From positions 1 through 35,136 of the forward strand of contig JABHHM010000166.1 in assembly GCA_018671575.1 (NCBI GenBank): a DNA stretch of 35,136 nucleotides, in the 5' to 3' direction. Made by a program: the position numbers and the translations under genes. Shown here piece after piece: positions 1 to 11,468 of this stretch. A model generated the notes under the pieces. It ran no database searches and was not told the origin of the DNA. It saw only the letters and a program-made list of their open reading frames with translations. Source of the DNA: Methylococcales bacterium (GTDB lineage Bacteria; Pseudomonadota; Gammaproteobacteria; JABHGC01). Position 1 is the stretch's first letter. Each line of letters begins with the position of its first letter.

Positions 1-574
1 AAATAAATAACGACAGAATCATGACATCGAGTGCATTACGCTTTCTATAAAATACGATGGCAAGCAACAATAGGCCAATGAGCATATTTAGTATAATGAT
101 GTCTGAAAATGGAAAATTAATGCCAATGTTTGGAATAAATGAAATTTTTGAGGTTTGGAGTATCCAGTTTGCTTGATGATTTATTGCCCAATAAAAAGTA
201 GCAACTTGAGATGCAATAAAAACAAATTTAAAAAAGCCATAAATGGTAAAGCAACCACGTTCTTTAAAAAAACTAAAGAGGACGACATTGATGGGAAATA
301 TCAATGACAATAAGATTAATTGAGCATTATCCGTCAGGTTTTTTGGTGTAAAATTAAAGTAATATTTGTTCGATAAAAGAAAAATGAGCAATAAAAAAAT
401 CTGAAAAAACGCTCGGCTACGATTAAATTTGATGCATATCAGCATAGAAATGCCGATAAATGCGAGTAGTGCATATTCAGCAATTTGACGATATTCAACG
501 ATGATTGGGTTAATCGTTGGTAACAGAAAATATGAGCCTACCAATGTGACAAAAGATAATATTAAATAGAACAT
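1..574 (-). CDS. Partial multi-pass membrane protein (C-terminus outside window); possibly the N-terminal membrane domain of a signalling protein
   Basis: Manual reverse translation from CAT at 572-574 gives MFYLILSFVTLVGSYFLLPTINPIIVEYRQIAEYALLAFIGISMLICIKF..., open to the window edge with several hydrophobic segments. Not in the ORF track because it is truncated. Confidence 0.7.
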   Translation of the reverse strand, partial: MFYLILSFVTLVGSYFLLPTINPIIVEYRQIAEYALLAFIGISMLICIKFNRSRAFFQIFLLLIFLLSNKYYFNFTPKNLTDNAQLILLSLIFPINVVLFSFFKERGCFTIYGFFKFVFIASQVATFYWAINHQANWILQTSKISFIPNIGINFPFSDIIILNMLIGLLLLAIVFYRKRNALDVMILSLFI

Positions 575-785
575 AGTTGATGGTCAGTATCTGATTGAGG
601 TTTTAAAGTGTTGGAAAAACAAAGTTTTTTAATAGTAGATGTTTTTTACCATGAATATATTGAAATATTTTTTATTATCTTCATATGCTTCATGGTTAAA
701 TAATTAGATATCTGTCTTCGAGTATTCTAAAATTTGATTTCAGGTCATCACGTCTTTAAATTATAGATCTTAAAAACGGTATTTT

Positions 786-1163
786 CTAATTAGGCATAGA
801 AAAATTAACGCTAACAGCTTCTTTCATTTGCTTGTCAAATCGTAATAATATTGACAATGAAGCCCCTTGTTTTTTGGCTTCAACTTGTTTCAAATCAGGG
901 ATACGGTTGGCGAGATAGGCGCAAGCGGCAGATGCCAGCATTTCATTGTCTGTCTGAATAGCAATCAGTAGTTGATTGGCAACAAAATAGGCTCTTTCTA
1001 ATTGATTGGGATTGCTGATATTCTTGTTTCCCATATGAATTCCATTGCTCATTTGTTGATCCATTAGGTTAAGGTACTCAAGTTGATTCTGAGGAAGCTT
1101 TTTAGTGCGGTCATATTCTACTTGCGAAGTTCCATCCAGTAAGATAGAAAGTTTGTTGTCCAT
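786..1163 (-). CDS. Hypothetical protein (125 aa)
   Basis: Intact ORF with soluble-protein composition; no family recognised. Confidence 0.6.
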   Translation of the reverse strand: MDNKLSILLDGTSQVEYDRTKKLPQNQLEYLNLMDQQMSNGIHMGNKNISNPNQLERAYFVANQLLIAIQTDNEMLASAACAYLANRIPDLKQVEAKKQGASLSILLRFDKQMKEAVSVNFSMPN

Positions 1164-1593
1164 AGTTAAACCTTTTTAATTATTTGAAAGAGATACTATC
1201 ATAGGAGCAATTTAGAAAATATACCCTCCTCGGTAATACTGGCAATTAGTCTGCATTGCCTTAATTGTGTAAGTGTTATTCAGTGAATGAGTCAATGAAT
1301 AAAGCAAGGTGATAATTGCACAATTGACCATTAAAATGCCATTGAGCCTATTCGTCAATGACTCAATAATTTCAATTAAAGACCATGCGGGAAACGACAG
1401 AAGAACGTTTGTAGGAAATTGCTTGTAATGCTAATGTTGATAAAAATGATACAGTAAAGGCTTAAATAATTTACTCTAATTGCTATGATTAAGTAAGTGA
1501 GCATAATTATTTACAGTATCGAAAAAATAAAGTTTTGTTATTAACCAAACATAGATATGAGTGATTTATTTGGACTATGGGTGATGTTAATAA

Positions 1594-1761
1594 GGGGCGA
1601 TTCAACAATAACTTTTACAATTTTCGAAGAAATTTTGTTTACAGGCAAGGCGCGAAAACAGACACGTAGTCGAACTATGCAACTGTTTGAGTAACGAAGC
1701 CTGTGGGTCAACGATCAAGTAAATGTAAAGGTTGATTTTGAATCGTCCTAAGTGCCCGCAT
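1594..1761. repeat. Inverted-repeat element, family A, copy 1 (opposite orientation to copy 2)
   Basis: Reverse complement contains AAACAGTTGCATAGTTCGACTA...CTGTTTTCG.GCCTTGCC and TTCAAAATCAACCTTTACA, shared with copies at 3100 and 18054. Confidence 0.8.
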
Positions 1762-1860
1762 TCATTCGATGTTCAAAAAAATATTACTTTGGTCAAAGAG
1801 GTCATGTTCTTAAATATGTCGATTAAATATGGAAATATACAAATATGGAATACTTGAACT

Positions 1861-3072
1861 ATGCTGATTAACTGGATAAAAAAGTATGCAATGCGACTGT
1901 TAGGTTTGACATTGATACTGTTAATAATCTCAATCATTATTATTTCCGTAAAAGAGGGCTTGCAGAGTATTTTAATGCTTTCGGTGATTGCTATATTGAT
2001 ATTGTCTATTTTATTGTTGATCAAGTATTTTGAAGCTCAACAGATTAATCAGGTTTTTATACAGGCGAATGATATGATTGATGACTGTAAAAATAACCGT
2101 ACCATGACTCCTGTTCAAAATAATTTGAATAATCCTCACATTACTGAATTTGTTAAAAATTATAATGCATTAATGAAACAAGAATGTGGGCAGAAAGAAT
2201 TATTTCATCATGTTTCTATGGGTTTGTCTGAACAAGCCAGTCAATTGTCATCAGCCGCTGGACAAATAGAACAAGAAATGTCCAGGCAGATGGACAATAT
2301 TCAAAATTTGTTTGGTCAGGTTGATAAAGTGGCGGTGGCAATGCAAGTGGCAGGTGAAGTGGCAGAAACAACATCGAGTATTGCGAATAATTCTGAATCT
2401 GAAGGTAACAGCGGTAAGTTAGTTATGACCAATGCCATTACTGGCGTCATGAATCTGGCTTCATTAATTGGCGACGCAGAAGCCGTTGTCGATAACTTAC
2501 GAGATGACAGTAAGTTAATTCAAGGAATTACCGAAGTCATTACCAGTGTGTCGGATCAAACCAGTTTGCTGGCATTGAATGCTGCCATTGAAGCTGCCAG
2601 GGCAGGGGAGCAGGGGCGTGGTTTTGCTGTGGTGGCTGATGAAGTTCGTTCATTGGCAAACAAAACTCAACACTCTGCCAAAGAAATTCAATCCATTATT
2701 CGTACCTTATTGGATCATATTCAAGGTGTTAACCAAATTGTCACACAATCCAAGGAAGAAGCTGACAAATCTGATGATTTGATGGAAGGCGTGACTATTT
2801 CCTATTCGCAAATAGTGGGTTATATGCAAGAAGTGAGTGTTTTTGCACAAAATTTGGCAAAAATAACCGCGGATGAAAAAATTGCATCCGAAATAGTAAC
2901 CCAGGGCTTGGAAGAAACATTGGCTGCATTGAAAGTGACCAATAACCAATGTATTCAGCTTGCTCAATCAGCCAAAGAAGTCGGTAAGCTGGGAGAGCAG
3001 ATTAAAATGTTAATTAGTGGTGGCGTGGCGACAGATACTTTAGATGATGAAGACAGTTTCGAAATGTTTTAA
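1861..3072 (+). CDS. Methyl-accepting chemotaxis protein, two N-terminal TM helices, no evident periplasmic ligand-binding domain
   Basis: MCP hairpin tip [39 protein letters not shown]; hydrophobic N-terminus; C-terminus ...DDEDSFEMF. Confidence 0.93.
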   Translation: MLINWIKKYAMRLLGLTLILLIISIIIISVKEGLQSILMLSVIAILILSILLLIKYFEAQQINQVFIQANDMIDDCKNNRTMTPVQNNLNNPHITEFVKNYNALMKQECGQKELFHHVSMGLSEQASQLSSAAGQIEQEMSRQMDNIQNLFGQVDKVAVAMQVAGEVAETTSSIANNSESEGNSGKLVMTNAITGVMNLASLIGDAEAVVDNLRDDSKLIQGITEVITSVSDQTSLLALNAAIEAARAGEQGRGFAVVADEVRSLANKTQHSAKEIQSIIRTLLDHIQGVNQIVTQSKEEADKSDDLMEGVTISYSQIVGYMQEVSVFAQNLAKITADEKIASEIVTQGLEETLAALKVTNNQCIQLAQSAKEVGKLGEQIKMLISGGVATDTLDDEDSFEMF

Positions 3073-3099
3073 GCTAACACATAAATAAACTACCCAATG

Positions 3100-3288
3100 T
3101 TCGCCCTTAGGATGATTCAAAATTAACCTTTACATTTGCTCGCATTAACGCATAAGATTCGATAAGTTTCATCTAATCTGTTGTCCACAGGCTGTGTCGC
3201 TCAAACAGTTGCATAGTTCGACTATGCGCCTGTTTTCATGCCTTGCCAGCGAACAAAAGTTTCTTCACAAATCGTAAAGGTTATTACC
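3100..3288. repeat. Inverted-repeat element, family A, copy 2
   Basis: Outer arms CCTTTACATTTG / CAAATCGTAAAGG; core AAACAG-TTG-CATAGT-TCG-ACTATG-CGC-CTGTTT. Confidence 0.85.
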
Positions 3289-3295
3289 AATACAA

Positions 3296-3471
3296 GGAAC
3301 GGGCACGAAATAACTTCCCGTTCTTGGTTTTATATTTATGTTAGGTTCAAATGATCTGATTGAATAAAAGTGTAGGCATAGTCGCTCTATTCCAAACTTT
3401 TATGATTGAAGATCATTTGAAGATGGCATAAAGATGAAAGTTAGAACGGGAAATTATTTCGTGCCCGTTCC
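3296..3471. repeat. MITE-like inverted-repeat element, family C, copy 1
   Basis: 29-bp terminal inverted repeats GGAACGGGCACGAAATAACTTCCCGTTCT / AGAACGGGAAATTATTTCGTGCCCGTTCC (one mismatch); inner arms TCAAATGATCT / AGATCATTTGA and ATAAAAGT / ACTTTTAT. Confidence 0.9.
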
Positions 3472-3633
3472 TTAGGGGAGGCGAAATAAATAAATGTCCA
3501 AATTGCGCAGGATTTTTGTTTGCTTTTGAGGCGCAAAAATAGGCGTATAGTCGAACTACACAACTATTTTTGCAACAAAAAAGGCGGATAAAAATACAAG
3601 CAAGTTGGATGTTTATTTGTTACGCATCCCCTT
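3472..3633. repeat. Inverted-repeat element, family B, copy 1
   Basis: Arms GGGGAGGCGAAATAAATAAATGTCCAAATTGC / CAAGTTGGATGTTTATTTGTTACGCATCCCC; core CAAAAATAGGCGTATAGTCGAACTACACAACTATTTTTG. Confidence 0.85.
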
Positions 3634-3665
3634 ATTTCATGCTCATCCCTTATCTACCGCAGTGT

Positions 3666-4547
3666 CTATTTCCTCGGATGCTCGCTCCAATGCAACTTTG
3701 CCCTCAAAATATCAAAATAATCATGATTTTTGGGGTGTAATATAACCACTTTTTCAGGTTTTTGGGTTATTTTAATCGTGTCATTGATGAATAAGTCCTG
3801 ACTGCTTTGTCCATCTAATGTTACTTTGGCATTGGGTTCTCTACCTTTTAAATAAATTTCAATGCAACATTCTGCGTCAACAACAATTGGACGATTACTT
3901 AATGTATGTGGACAAATAGGGGAGAGTAATATGGCGTTTAAGCTGGGATGTAATATTGGTCCACCACTGGATAATGCATAAGCAGTTGAGCCTGTGGGTG
4001 TGGAAACAATTAGCCCATCAGCATGTTGTCGATTTAAAAATTGGCCATTGATGTAAGTTTCGAGCTCAATCATTCGGGCAATATTCCATTTGTGAATGAC
4101 CACATCATTCAATGCAACATGATTTGAAATGGTTTGTTGGTTACGAATGATTTGTACATCAAATAAATAGCGTTCATCTTTAATAAATTGCCCTGCAAAA
4201 ATTTCATCTAATCTTTCACTGATTTCATTAGGAGAAATATCAACTAAAAACCCAAGGCGACCTAAATTGATGCCCAGTATCGGAATTCGATGATTGGCAA
4301 AAGTTCGTGCCGTTGCCAGTAATGTCCCATCACCACCAATACAAATAATTAAATCACAATGTTCTGCCAATTGTTGATGAGAAACAGTGTTGTAATTTTT
4401 ATTAAGACTGAATTCTTTGGCAGATCGATGAAGATAGATGTTTTTTTTGCAACTATCTAAATGCCTGGTAATGGCCGTTAAGGTTGTTAATACTCGGGAA
4501 TCATCACTTTTAGTGATCAGTCCAATGTTTTTAAATTGATAAGTCAT
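3666..4547 (-). CDS. nadK: NAD kinase
   Basis: CIGGDGTLLATARTF, LGINLGRLGFLVDI, DGLIVSTPTGSTAYALSSGGPILHP; classic position divergent from hrcA. Confidence 0.97.
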   Translation of the reverse strand: MTYQFKNIGLITKSDDSRVLTTLTAITRHLDSCKKNIYLHRSAKEFSLNKNYNTVSHQQLAEHCDLIICIGGDGTLLATARTFANHRIPILGINLGRLGFLVDISPNEISERLDEIFAGQFIKDERYLFDVQIIRNQQTISNHVALNDVVIHKWNIARMIELETYINGQFLNRQHADGLIVSTPTGSTAYALSSGGPILHPSLNAILLSPICPHTLSNRPIVVDAECCIEIYLKGREPNAKVTLDGQSSQDLFINDTIKITQKPEKVVILHPKNHDYFDILRAKLHWSEHPRK

Positions 4548-4697
4548 GGTACTATTTTAGTAAAAAAATCATTTACATGCTAAATTTAGCTAGTATATTT
4601 AATATTTATCCTGCAAGGGGATGAATTTCGTTTGAGCAGGCGAGTTGCTCAACTCAGCGTTATCATCATTAATGTCTTCAAAGGAGTGTTGTTTTCA

Positions 4698-5753
4698 GTG
4701 GCAAAGTCAAAAGGTCTTGATGATCGTTCTCAACAGCTATTGAAAATATTGATTGAGTCCTATATTGAGGATGGTCAACCTGTCGGTTCTCGTAAGTTAT
4801 CCAAAAGCAATGGCTTGAATTTAAGTCCTGCAACCATTCGTAATGTGATGTCAGACCTTGAAGATTTGGGTTTGGTGAAATCACCTCATACTTCAGCAGG
4901 GCGAGTTCCCACCACGATAGGTTATCGAACTTTTGTTGATTCATTGATTACTGTGAATCCAATGGAAGAAGCTCAAATGCAGTTACTTAATAATTATTTA
5001 AAGAATGATCCTCAGGAGGCAGATTTGCAAGAAGTATTGAAGTCAGCATCTAATGTCCTTTCATCGGTTACTCATTTGGCAGGTTTAGTGACTGTTCCCA
5101 AAATAGATGCTAATGAATTTCGCCAAATTGAGTTTTTGCCCTTATCTAATCGTCGTGTTTTGGTTATTTTGGTGATTAATAAACAAGATGTTCAAAATCG
5201 TATCGTTAATATGGAAAGTGATTATTCAATTGCAGAATTGGAGCAAGCCGCAAATTATTTGAATCAAACATTTTCAGGGCGGCCATTGGAGGAAGTTAGG
5301 CAAGGAATTCTGAATGATTTGAATAATACTCGTTTGCATATGAATGAAATGATGCAAACGGCCATCAAAATGGCGGGTAAAGTGTTTGAAGATAAGGCGG
5401 ATGATAAAAATGATTTTGTGCTGGCAGGACAGACTAATTTAATGGATTTTGAAGAGTTGTCCGAAATGGCGCAATTACGTCAATTGTTTGAGGCATTTAA
5501 TCAGAAAAGTGAGATTCTTAATTTATTTGACCGTAGTTTTGGTGCCGATGGTGTTCAAATATTTATAGGAAAAGAATCTGATTGTTTGCCGTTAAAACAG
5601 TGTAGTATGATTACATCCTCTTATTCTGTTGATGGTAAAATTGTTGGTGCATTGGGTGTGATTGGCCCAACCCGAATGAATTATAAGCAGGTTATTCCTG
5701 TGGTTGATGTGACTGCTAAGTTGTTAGGTAGTATTTTAAGAAAAATATCATAA
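4698..5753 (+). CDS. hrcA: Heat-inducible transcription repressor HrcA (ORF track start 4632; GTG at 4698 preferred)
   Basis: LDDRSQQLLKILIESYIEDGQPVGSRKLSK...LSPATIRNVMSDLEDLGLVKSPHTSAGRVPTTIGYRTFVD. AAGGAG at 4681-4686 is 11 nt before GTG 4698. Confidence 0.95.
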   Translation: MAKSKGLDDRSQQLLKILIESYIEDGQPVGSRKLSKSNGLNLSPATIRNVMSDLEDLGLVKSPHTSAGRVPTTIGYRTFVDSLITVNPMEEAQMQLLNNYLKNDPQEADLQEVLKSASNVLSSVTHLAGLVTVPKIDANEFRQIEFLPLSNRRVLVILVINKQDVQNRIVNMESDYSIAELEQAANYLNQTFSGRPLEEVRQGILNDLNNTRLHMNEMMQTAIKMAGKVFEDKADDKNDFVLAGQTNLMDFEELSEMAQLRQLFEAFNQKSEILNLFDRSFGADGVQIFIGKESDCLPLKQCSMITSSYSVDGKIVGALGVIGPTRMNYKQVIPVVDVTAKLLGSILRKIS

Positions 5754-5787
5754 AATATCTATCTCCGTCTGTTCAAGTAATGGAAAA

Positions 5788-5885
5788 CTGAGTTGCTAAA
5801 ATTTTAATTTGAAGCATACGAAGGCATGAAGTATTTCTTAACTCTTCTTCATGAGCTTTATGGCTCAATAAATTTAGCAAAATCT
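5788..5885. repeat. Imperfect inverted repeat between hrcA and grpE
   Basis: TTGCTAAAATTT...CATGAAG / CTTCATG...AAATTTAGCAA. Confidence 0.6.
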
Positions 5886-6013
5886 TAACGTGTTAAAAAT
5901 AATTAAAACCTGTCTGTTAGAATGCATCATTCGATCTCTTGCGTAAAAAATATGTTTTTTCATCATTATTTTTCCAAAAGAAAGCTTCTTTCAAAATATT
6001 TTCAAAATTAAAG

Positions 6014-6042
6014 GTTGAAATTTTGATTTATGTCCCTATTAT
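6014..6042 (+). promoter_or_regulatory. Putative sigma32 heat-shock promoter of grpE
   Basis: GTTGAAA-N13-CCCTATTAT about 35 nt upstream of the grpE ATG; consensus CTTGAAA-N(11-16)-CCCCATNT. Confidence 0.6.
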
Positions 6043-6075
6043 CTCTTTGTTAAAAAATCAATATGAGAGGAATCA

Positions 6076-6711
6076 ATGGAAAATGAAAACCCAGATCAGG
6101 CAGAACAGTCATCCGACCCGATTGATGTGTCACCTGAGAAAGATAGTGCAGATAGTGTCCAGGATCATTCTGGTAAAGTTACAGAAAAAAAAACATATGA
6201 ACAAATTGAATCTGAGCTGAAAAAATCACTTGAAAAGTCGGATGAAAACTGGGCGCAGTTTTTAAATGCAAAGGCTGAGGCGGAAAATTTAAAGAAACGT
6301 CATATCAGAGAGCAGGAAAATGCCAGAAAGTATGCGTTGGAGCGTTTCAGTCAAGAATTGCTACAGGTCAAAGACAGTTTAGAGTTGGGTCTTACAGCAG
6401 CAAATGCTGATGATGCAGAAGTGTCGAAGTTGATTGAAGGTAGCGAATTAACACTTAAATTGCTGACCTCTGTATTGGAAAAATTCGATATTGAAGAAGT
6501 AAATCCTAAAGATGAAAAATTCAATCCAGATCATCATCAAGCTATGTCAATGCTGGACAGGGATGACTTGGATGCAAATACTGTTATTCAAGTTATTCAG
6601 AAAGGTTATTTGCTAAATGGTCGTTTATTGCGTCCTGCGATGGTTATTGTGTCTAAAAAACCTGCTGTGGTAGAACTTGTTGCAGAACCAGAAAATGATG
6701 AGCCAAACTAA
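6076..6711 (+). CDS. grpE: Nucleotide exchange factor GrpE
   Basis: AEAENLKKRHIREQENARKYALERFSQELLQVKDSLELGL; ...FNPDHHQAMSM...VIQKGYLLNGRLLRPAMVIVSK; upstream of dnaK. Confidence 0.97.
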   Translation: MENENPDQAEQSSDPIDVSPEKDSADSVQDHSGKVTEKKTYEQIESELKKSLEKSDENWAQFLNAKAEAENLKKRHIREQENARKYALERFSQELLQVKDSLELGLTAANADDAEVSKLIEGSELTLKLLTSVLEKFDIEEVNPKDEKFNPDHHQAMSMLDRDDLDANTVIQVIQKGYLLNGRLLRPAMVIVSKKPAVVELVAEPENDEPN

Positions 6712-6728
6712 TAAACCTATAATATGTG

Positions 6729-6758
6729 CTTGAAATTTAAAGCTACAACCCTCATATA
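6729..6758 (+). promoter_or_regulatory. Putative sigma32 heat-shock promoter of dnaK
   Basis: CTTGAAA (6729-6735)-N13-CCCTCATATA (6749-6758). Confidence 0.75.
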
Positions 6759-6830
6759 AGCAAGCATAGCTTTTAATAAACAATATTTACAATTTCATAA
6801 AAAATTTAACTTACTTGGAGATTATCTAAA

Positions 6831-8774
6831 ATGTCTAAAATTATCGGTATTGATTTAGGGACTACAAATTCTTGTGTATCTGTAATGGATGGAAAAACCA
6901 CAAAAGTTATTGAAAATAGTGAAGGTGATCGTACAACACCTTCCATTATTGCATTCACAGAAGATGGTGAAGATTTGGTAGGACAGTCTGCAAAAAGGCA
7001 GGCAGTCACCAATCCTCAAAATACTTTGTTTGCGGTCAAACGATTAATTGGTCGTAAATTTAAGGAAGATGTTGTACAACGTGACATCAAAATGGTGCCT
7101 TATAAAATCGTTAAAGCTGATAATGGAGATGCCTGGATTGATGTCCATAATAAAAAAATGGCACCACCAGAGATTTCTGCACGAGTTTTAATGAAAATGA
7201 AAAAAACAGCAGAAGATTTTCTTGGTGAGCCTGTCACTGAAGCGGTTATTACAACGCCAGCCTATTTTAATGATTCACAGCGTCAAGCAACTAAAGATGC
7301 GGGTCGGATTGCTGGTTTAGAAGTGAAACGAATCATTAATGAGCCAACTGCCGCTGCATTGGCTTATGGTATGGATAAAAAACGTGGTGACGCAACCATT
7401 GCTGTTTTTGATTTGGGTGGTGGCACATTTGATATCTCTATTATTGAAATGGCTGAAATTGATGGTGAGCATCAGTTTGAAGTTTTATCAACCAATGGTG
7501 ATACATTTCTTGGTGGAGAAGATTTCGATTTAAGAATTATTGAATTTTTAGCGGATACTTTCAAGAAAGAGCAGGGTGTTGATTTACATAATGACCCACT
7601 GGCATTGCAACGTTTGAAAGAAGCGGCAGAAAAGGCAAAAATTGAATTATCTTCAAGCACTCAAACAGACATTAATTTGCCTTATGTTACAGCGGATGCA
7701 ACAGGTCCAAAGCATTTAAATATTAAGTTAACCAGAGCTAAATTAGAGTCACTGGTTGACTCTTTGGTTACTCGTACCATTGCTCCTTGTAAGACTGCAT
7801 TGAGTGATGCTGGATTAAGCGTCAGTGAGATTGACGATGTAATTCTTGTTGGCGGGCAAACTCGAATGCCTAAAGTTCAAGAAATTGTTAAAGATTTTTT
7901 TGGTAAGGAAGCCAGAAAAGATGTTAATCCTGATGAAGCTGTGGCGATGGGTGCGGCGATTCAAGGTGGTGTGTTGGGTGGTGATGTTAAAGATGTTTTA
8001 TTGCTTGATGTAACACCACTATCGTTGGGTATTGAAACACTGGGTGGTGTAATGACCAATCTGGTGGAAAAAAATACAACTATTCCAACTAAAGCCAATC
8101 AAACTTTTTCTACTGCGGATGATAATCAAAATGCAGTGACTGTGCATGTGTTGCAGGGAGAGCGTAACATGGCATCAGGTAATAAATCTTTAGGTCGATT
8201 TGACCTTCAGGATATACCGCCTGCACCACGTGGTGTTCCACAGATTGAAGTTACGTTTGATATTGATGCTAACGGCATTTTAAATGTATCGGCAAAAGAT
8301 AAAGCGACGGGTAAAGAGCAGTCAATTGTTATTAAGGCATCTAGTGGTTTATCTGATGATGAAGTTGAAAAAATGGTTCAAGATGCAGAAGCTCATGCTG
8401 AAGAAGATGCAAAATTTCAGGAACTTGTTGCTGCAAGAAATCAAGCAGATAGCATGATTCATGCTACTGAAAAATCTGTGGAAGAATTGGGTGATCAGGT
8501 TGAAGCAACTGAGAAAAAAGACATTGAAGATGCTGTTGCCGCACTGAAAACAGCCATGGATAAAGATGATAAGGATGAAATAGAAGAAAAGACTAAAGCA
8601 TTGACAGAAATTTCTGGTAAATTGGCTGAACGAGTTTATGCTCAAAAAGCACAACAGGAAGGCGGGGCTGAAGGTGATGTTAATCCTGGTGAAGCTCAGG
8701 CTGAAAACACATCAAGTTCTTCTGCTGGTGGAGATGATGTGGTTGATGCAGAATTTGAAGAAGTTAAGTCGTAG
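6831..8774 (+). CDS. dnaK: Molecular chaperone DnaK (Hsp70)
   Basis: [52 protein letters not shown]; 647 aa. Confidence 0.99.
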   Translation: MSKIIGIDLGTTNSCVSVMDGKTTKVIENSEGDRTTPSIIAFTEDGEDLVGQSAKRQAVTNPQNTLFAVKRLIGRKFKEDVVQRDIKMVPYKIVKADNGDAWIDVHNKKMAPPEISARVLMKMKKTAEDFLGEPVTEAVITTPAYFNDSQRQATKDAGRIAGLEVKRIINEPTAAALAYGMDKKRGDATIAVFDLGGGTFDISIIEMAEIDGEHQFEVLSTNGDTFLGGEDFDLRIIEFLADTFKKEQGVDLHNDPLALQRLKEAAEKAKIELSSSTQTDINLPYVTADATGPKHLNIKLTRAKLESLVDSLVTRTIAPCKTALSDAGLSVSEIDDVILVGGQTRMPKVQEIVKDFFGKEARKDVNPDEAVAMGAAIQGGVLGGDVKDVLLLDVTPLSLGIETLGGVMTNLVEKNTTIPTKANQTFSTADDNQNAVTVHVLQGERNMASGNKSLGRFDLQDIPPAPRGVPQIEVTFDIDANGILNVSAKDKATGKEQSIVIKASSGLSDDEVEKMVQDAEAHAEEDAKFQELVAARNQADSMIHATEKSVEELGDQVEATEKKDIEDAVAALKTAMDKDDKDEIEEKTKALTEISGKLAERVYAQKAQQEGGAEGDVNPGEAQAENTSSSSAGGDDVVDAEFEEVKS

Positions 8775-8823
8775 TTCTTCTGCAAACACTTCAATAACCA
8801 TGTAGAGCATAGTTGTAAGAGAA

Positions 8824-8863
8824 AATAGGTCTGCCTTTATAGAGGTAGGCCTATTGCTTTTTG
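8824..8863 (+). terminator. Intrinsic terminator downstream of dnaK
   Basis: Hairpin AATAGGTCTGCCT-TTATAG-AGGTAGGCCTATT followed by GCTTTTTG. Confidence 0.75.
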
Positions 8864-8907
8864 TGAATTCCATTCAATATATTTATTTTTAACCTGAAAG
8901 TATCATT

Positions 8908-10880
<1,973 letters not shown>

Positions 10881-11005
10881 GAGGCTGTCCGAAAACTCAT
10901 CTTTCCGCCAACTCTGCGTTAAAAATGGTCTCAAAATGCTCATTTACACACGTAAACTGCGTTTTTTCACCAAATTTTTCCTTGTTATGAAGAAACTCTA
11001 AGCCT
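10881..11005. repeat. Putative inverted-repeat element, family D, abutting the dapB stop codon
   Basis: AGGCTGTCCGAAAACTC...GCTCATTTACACACGTAAACTGCG...CTCTAAGCCT; noncoding, imperfectly palindromic. Single copy in this window. Confidence 0.45.
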
Positions 11006-11007
11006 TC

Positions 11008-11098
11008 TAGGGATGATCACGAAATAGCGGATTTCATCTTTCAAATAATCTTCAATAAATATGAAGCCAAGAATGGAAAGTTCTTTCGTGCCCGTTGC
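11008..11098. repeat. Degenerate/shortened copy of inverted-repeat family C
   Basis: Right end GGAAAGTTCTTTCGTGCCCGTTGC resembles family C terminus; left end GATCACGAAATAGC resembles GGCACGAAATAAC. Confidence 0.65.
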
Positions 11099-11205
11099 AA
11101 AATTAGAAAGTATGATTTTTCTAAAAGCAAATAGTAATAGTTTTTATGTGAAATTTAGATTTGTTTTCGAGGTGGTAGTCTAAGTATCCTGCCATTTGTG
11201 GTAAA

Positions 11206-11281
11206 TGGCGTCCCCAAGGGGGTTCGAACCCCTGTTACCGCCGTGAAAGGGCGGTGTCCTAGGCCTCTAGACGATGGGGAC
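11206..11281 (-). tRNA. tRNA-Glu (anticodon TTC)
   Basis: GTCCCCATCGTCTAGAGGCCTAGGACACCGCCCTTTCACGGCGGTAACAGGGGTTCGAACCCCCTTGGGGACGCCA; cloverleaf by eye, CCA encoded. Confidence 0.97.
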
Positions 11282-11300
11282 ACAGACTATCTTTAATAAT

Positions 11301-11373
11301 TGGAGCCAGGCGGGATCGAACCGCCGACCTCTACACTGCCAGTGTAGCGCTCTCCCAGCTGAGCTATGGCCCC
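11301..11373 (-). tRNA. tRNA-Ala (anticodon GGC), 3' CCA not encoded
   Basis: GGGGCCATAGCTCAGCTGGGAGAGCGCTACACTGGCAGTGTAGAGGTCGGCGGTTCGATCCCGCCTGGCTCCA, followed by ATTATT. Confidence 0.97.
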
Positions 11374-11468
11374 TCTGATGATGTGCCACGAATATTACGA
11401 TACTCTGAACATTATGTCCAGATGAAATTGATTAAATTTAGAGAAATATTTTTGGATTTTATTTTATT

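Noticed and set aside
1200-1593. Possible additional repeat or degraded gene upstream of family A copy 1
   Set aside because: Weak mirrored GAGTCAATGAATA/TATTCGTCAATGACTC similarity only; not enough to call.
3100-3633. Possible CRISPR array
   Set aside because: Units are three different palindromic families, not identical direct repeats with unique spacers.
4632-4697. N-terminal extension of HrcA from 4632
   Set aside because: Extension is not HrcA-like; a good ribosome-binding site precedes GTG at 4698.
5939-6220. 93-aa plus-strand ORF overlapping the grpE start
   Set aside because: Overlaps the grpE promoter and 5' end in a different frame; no family resemblance.
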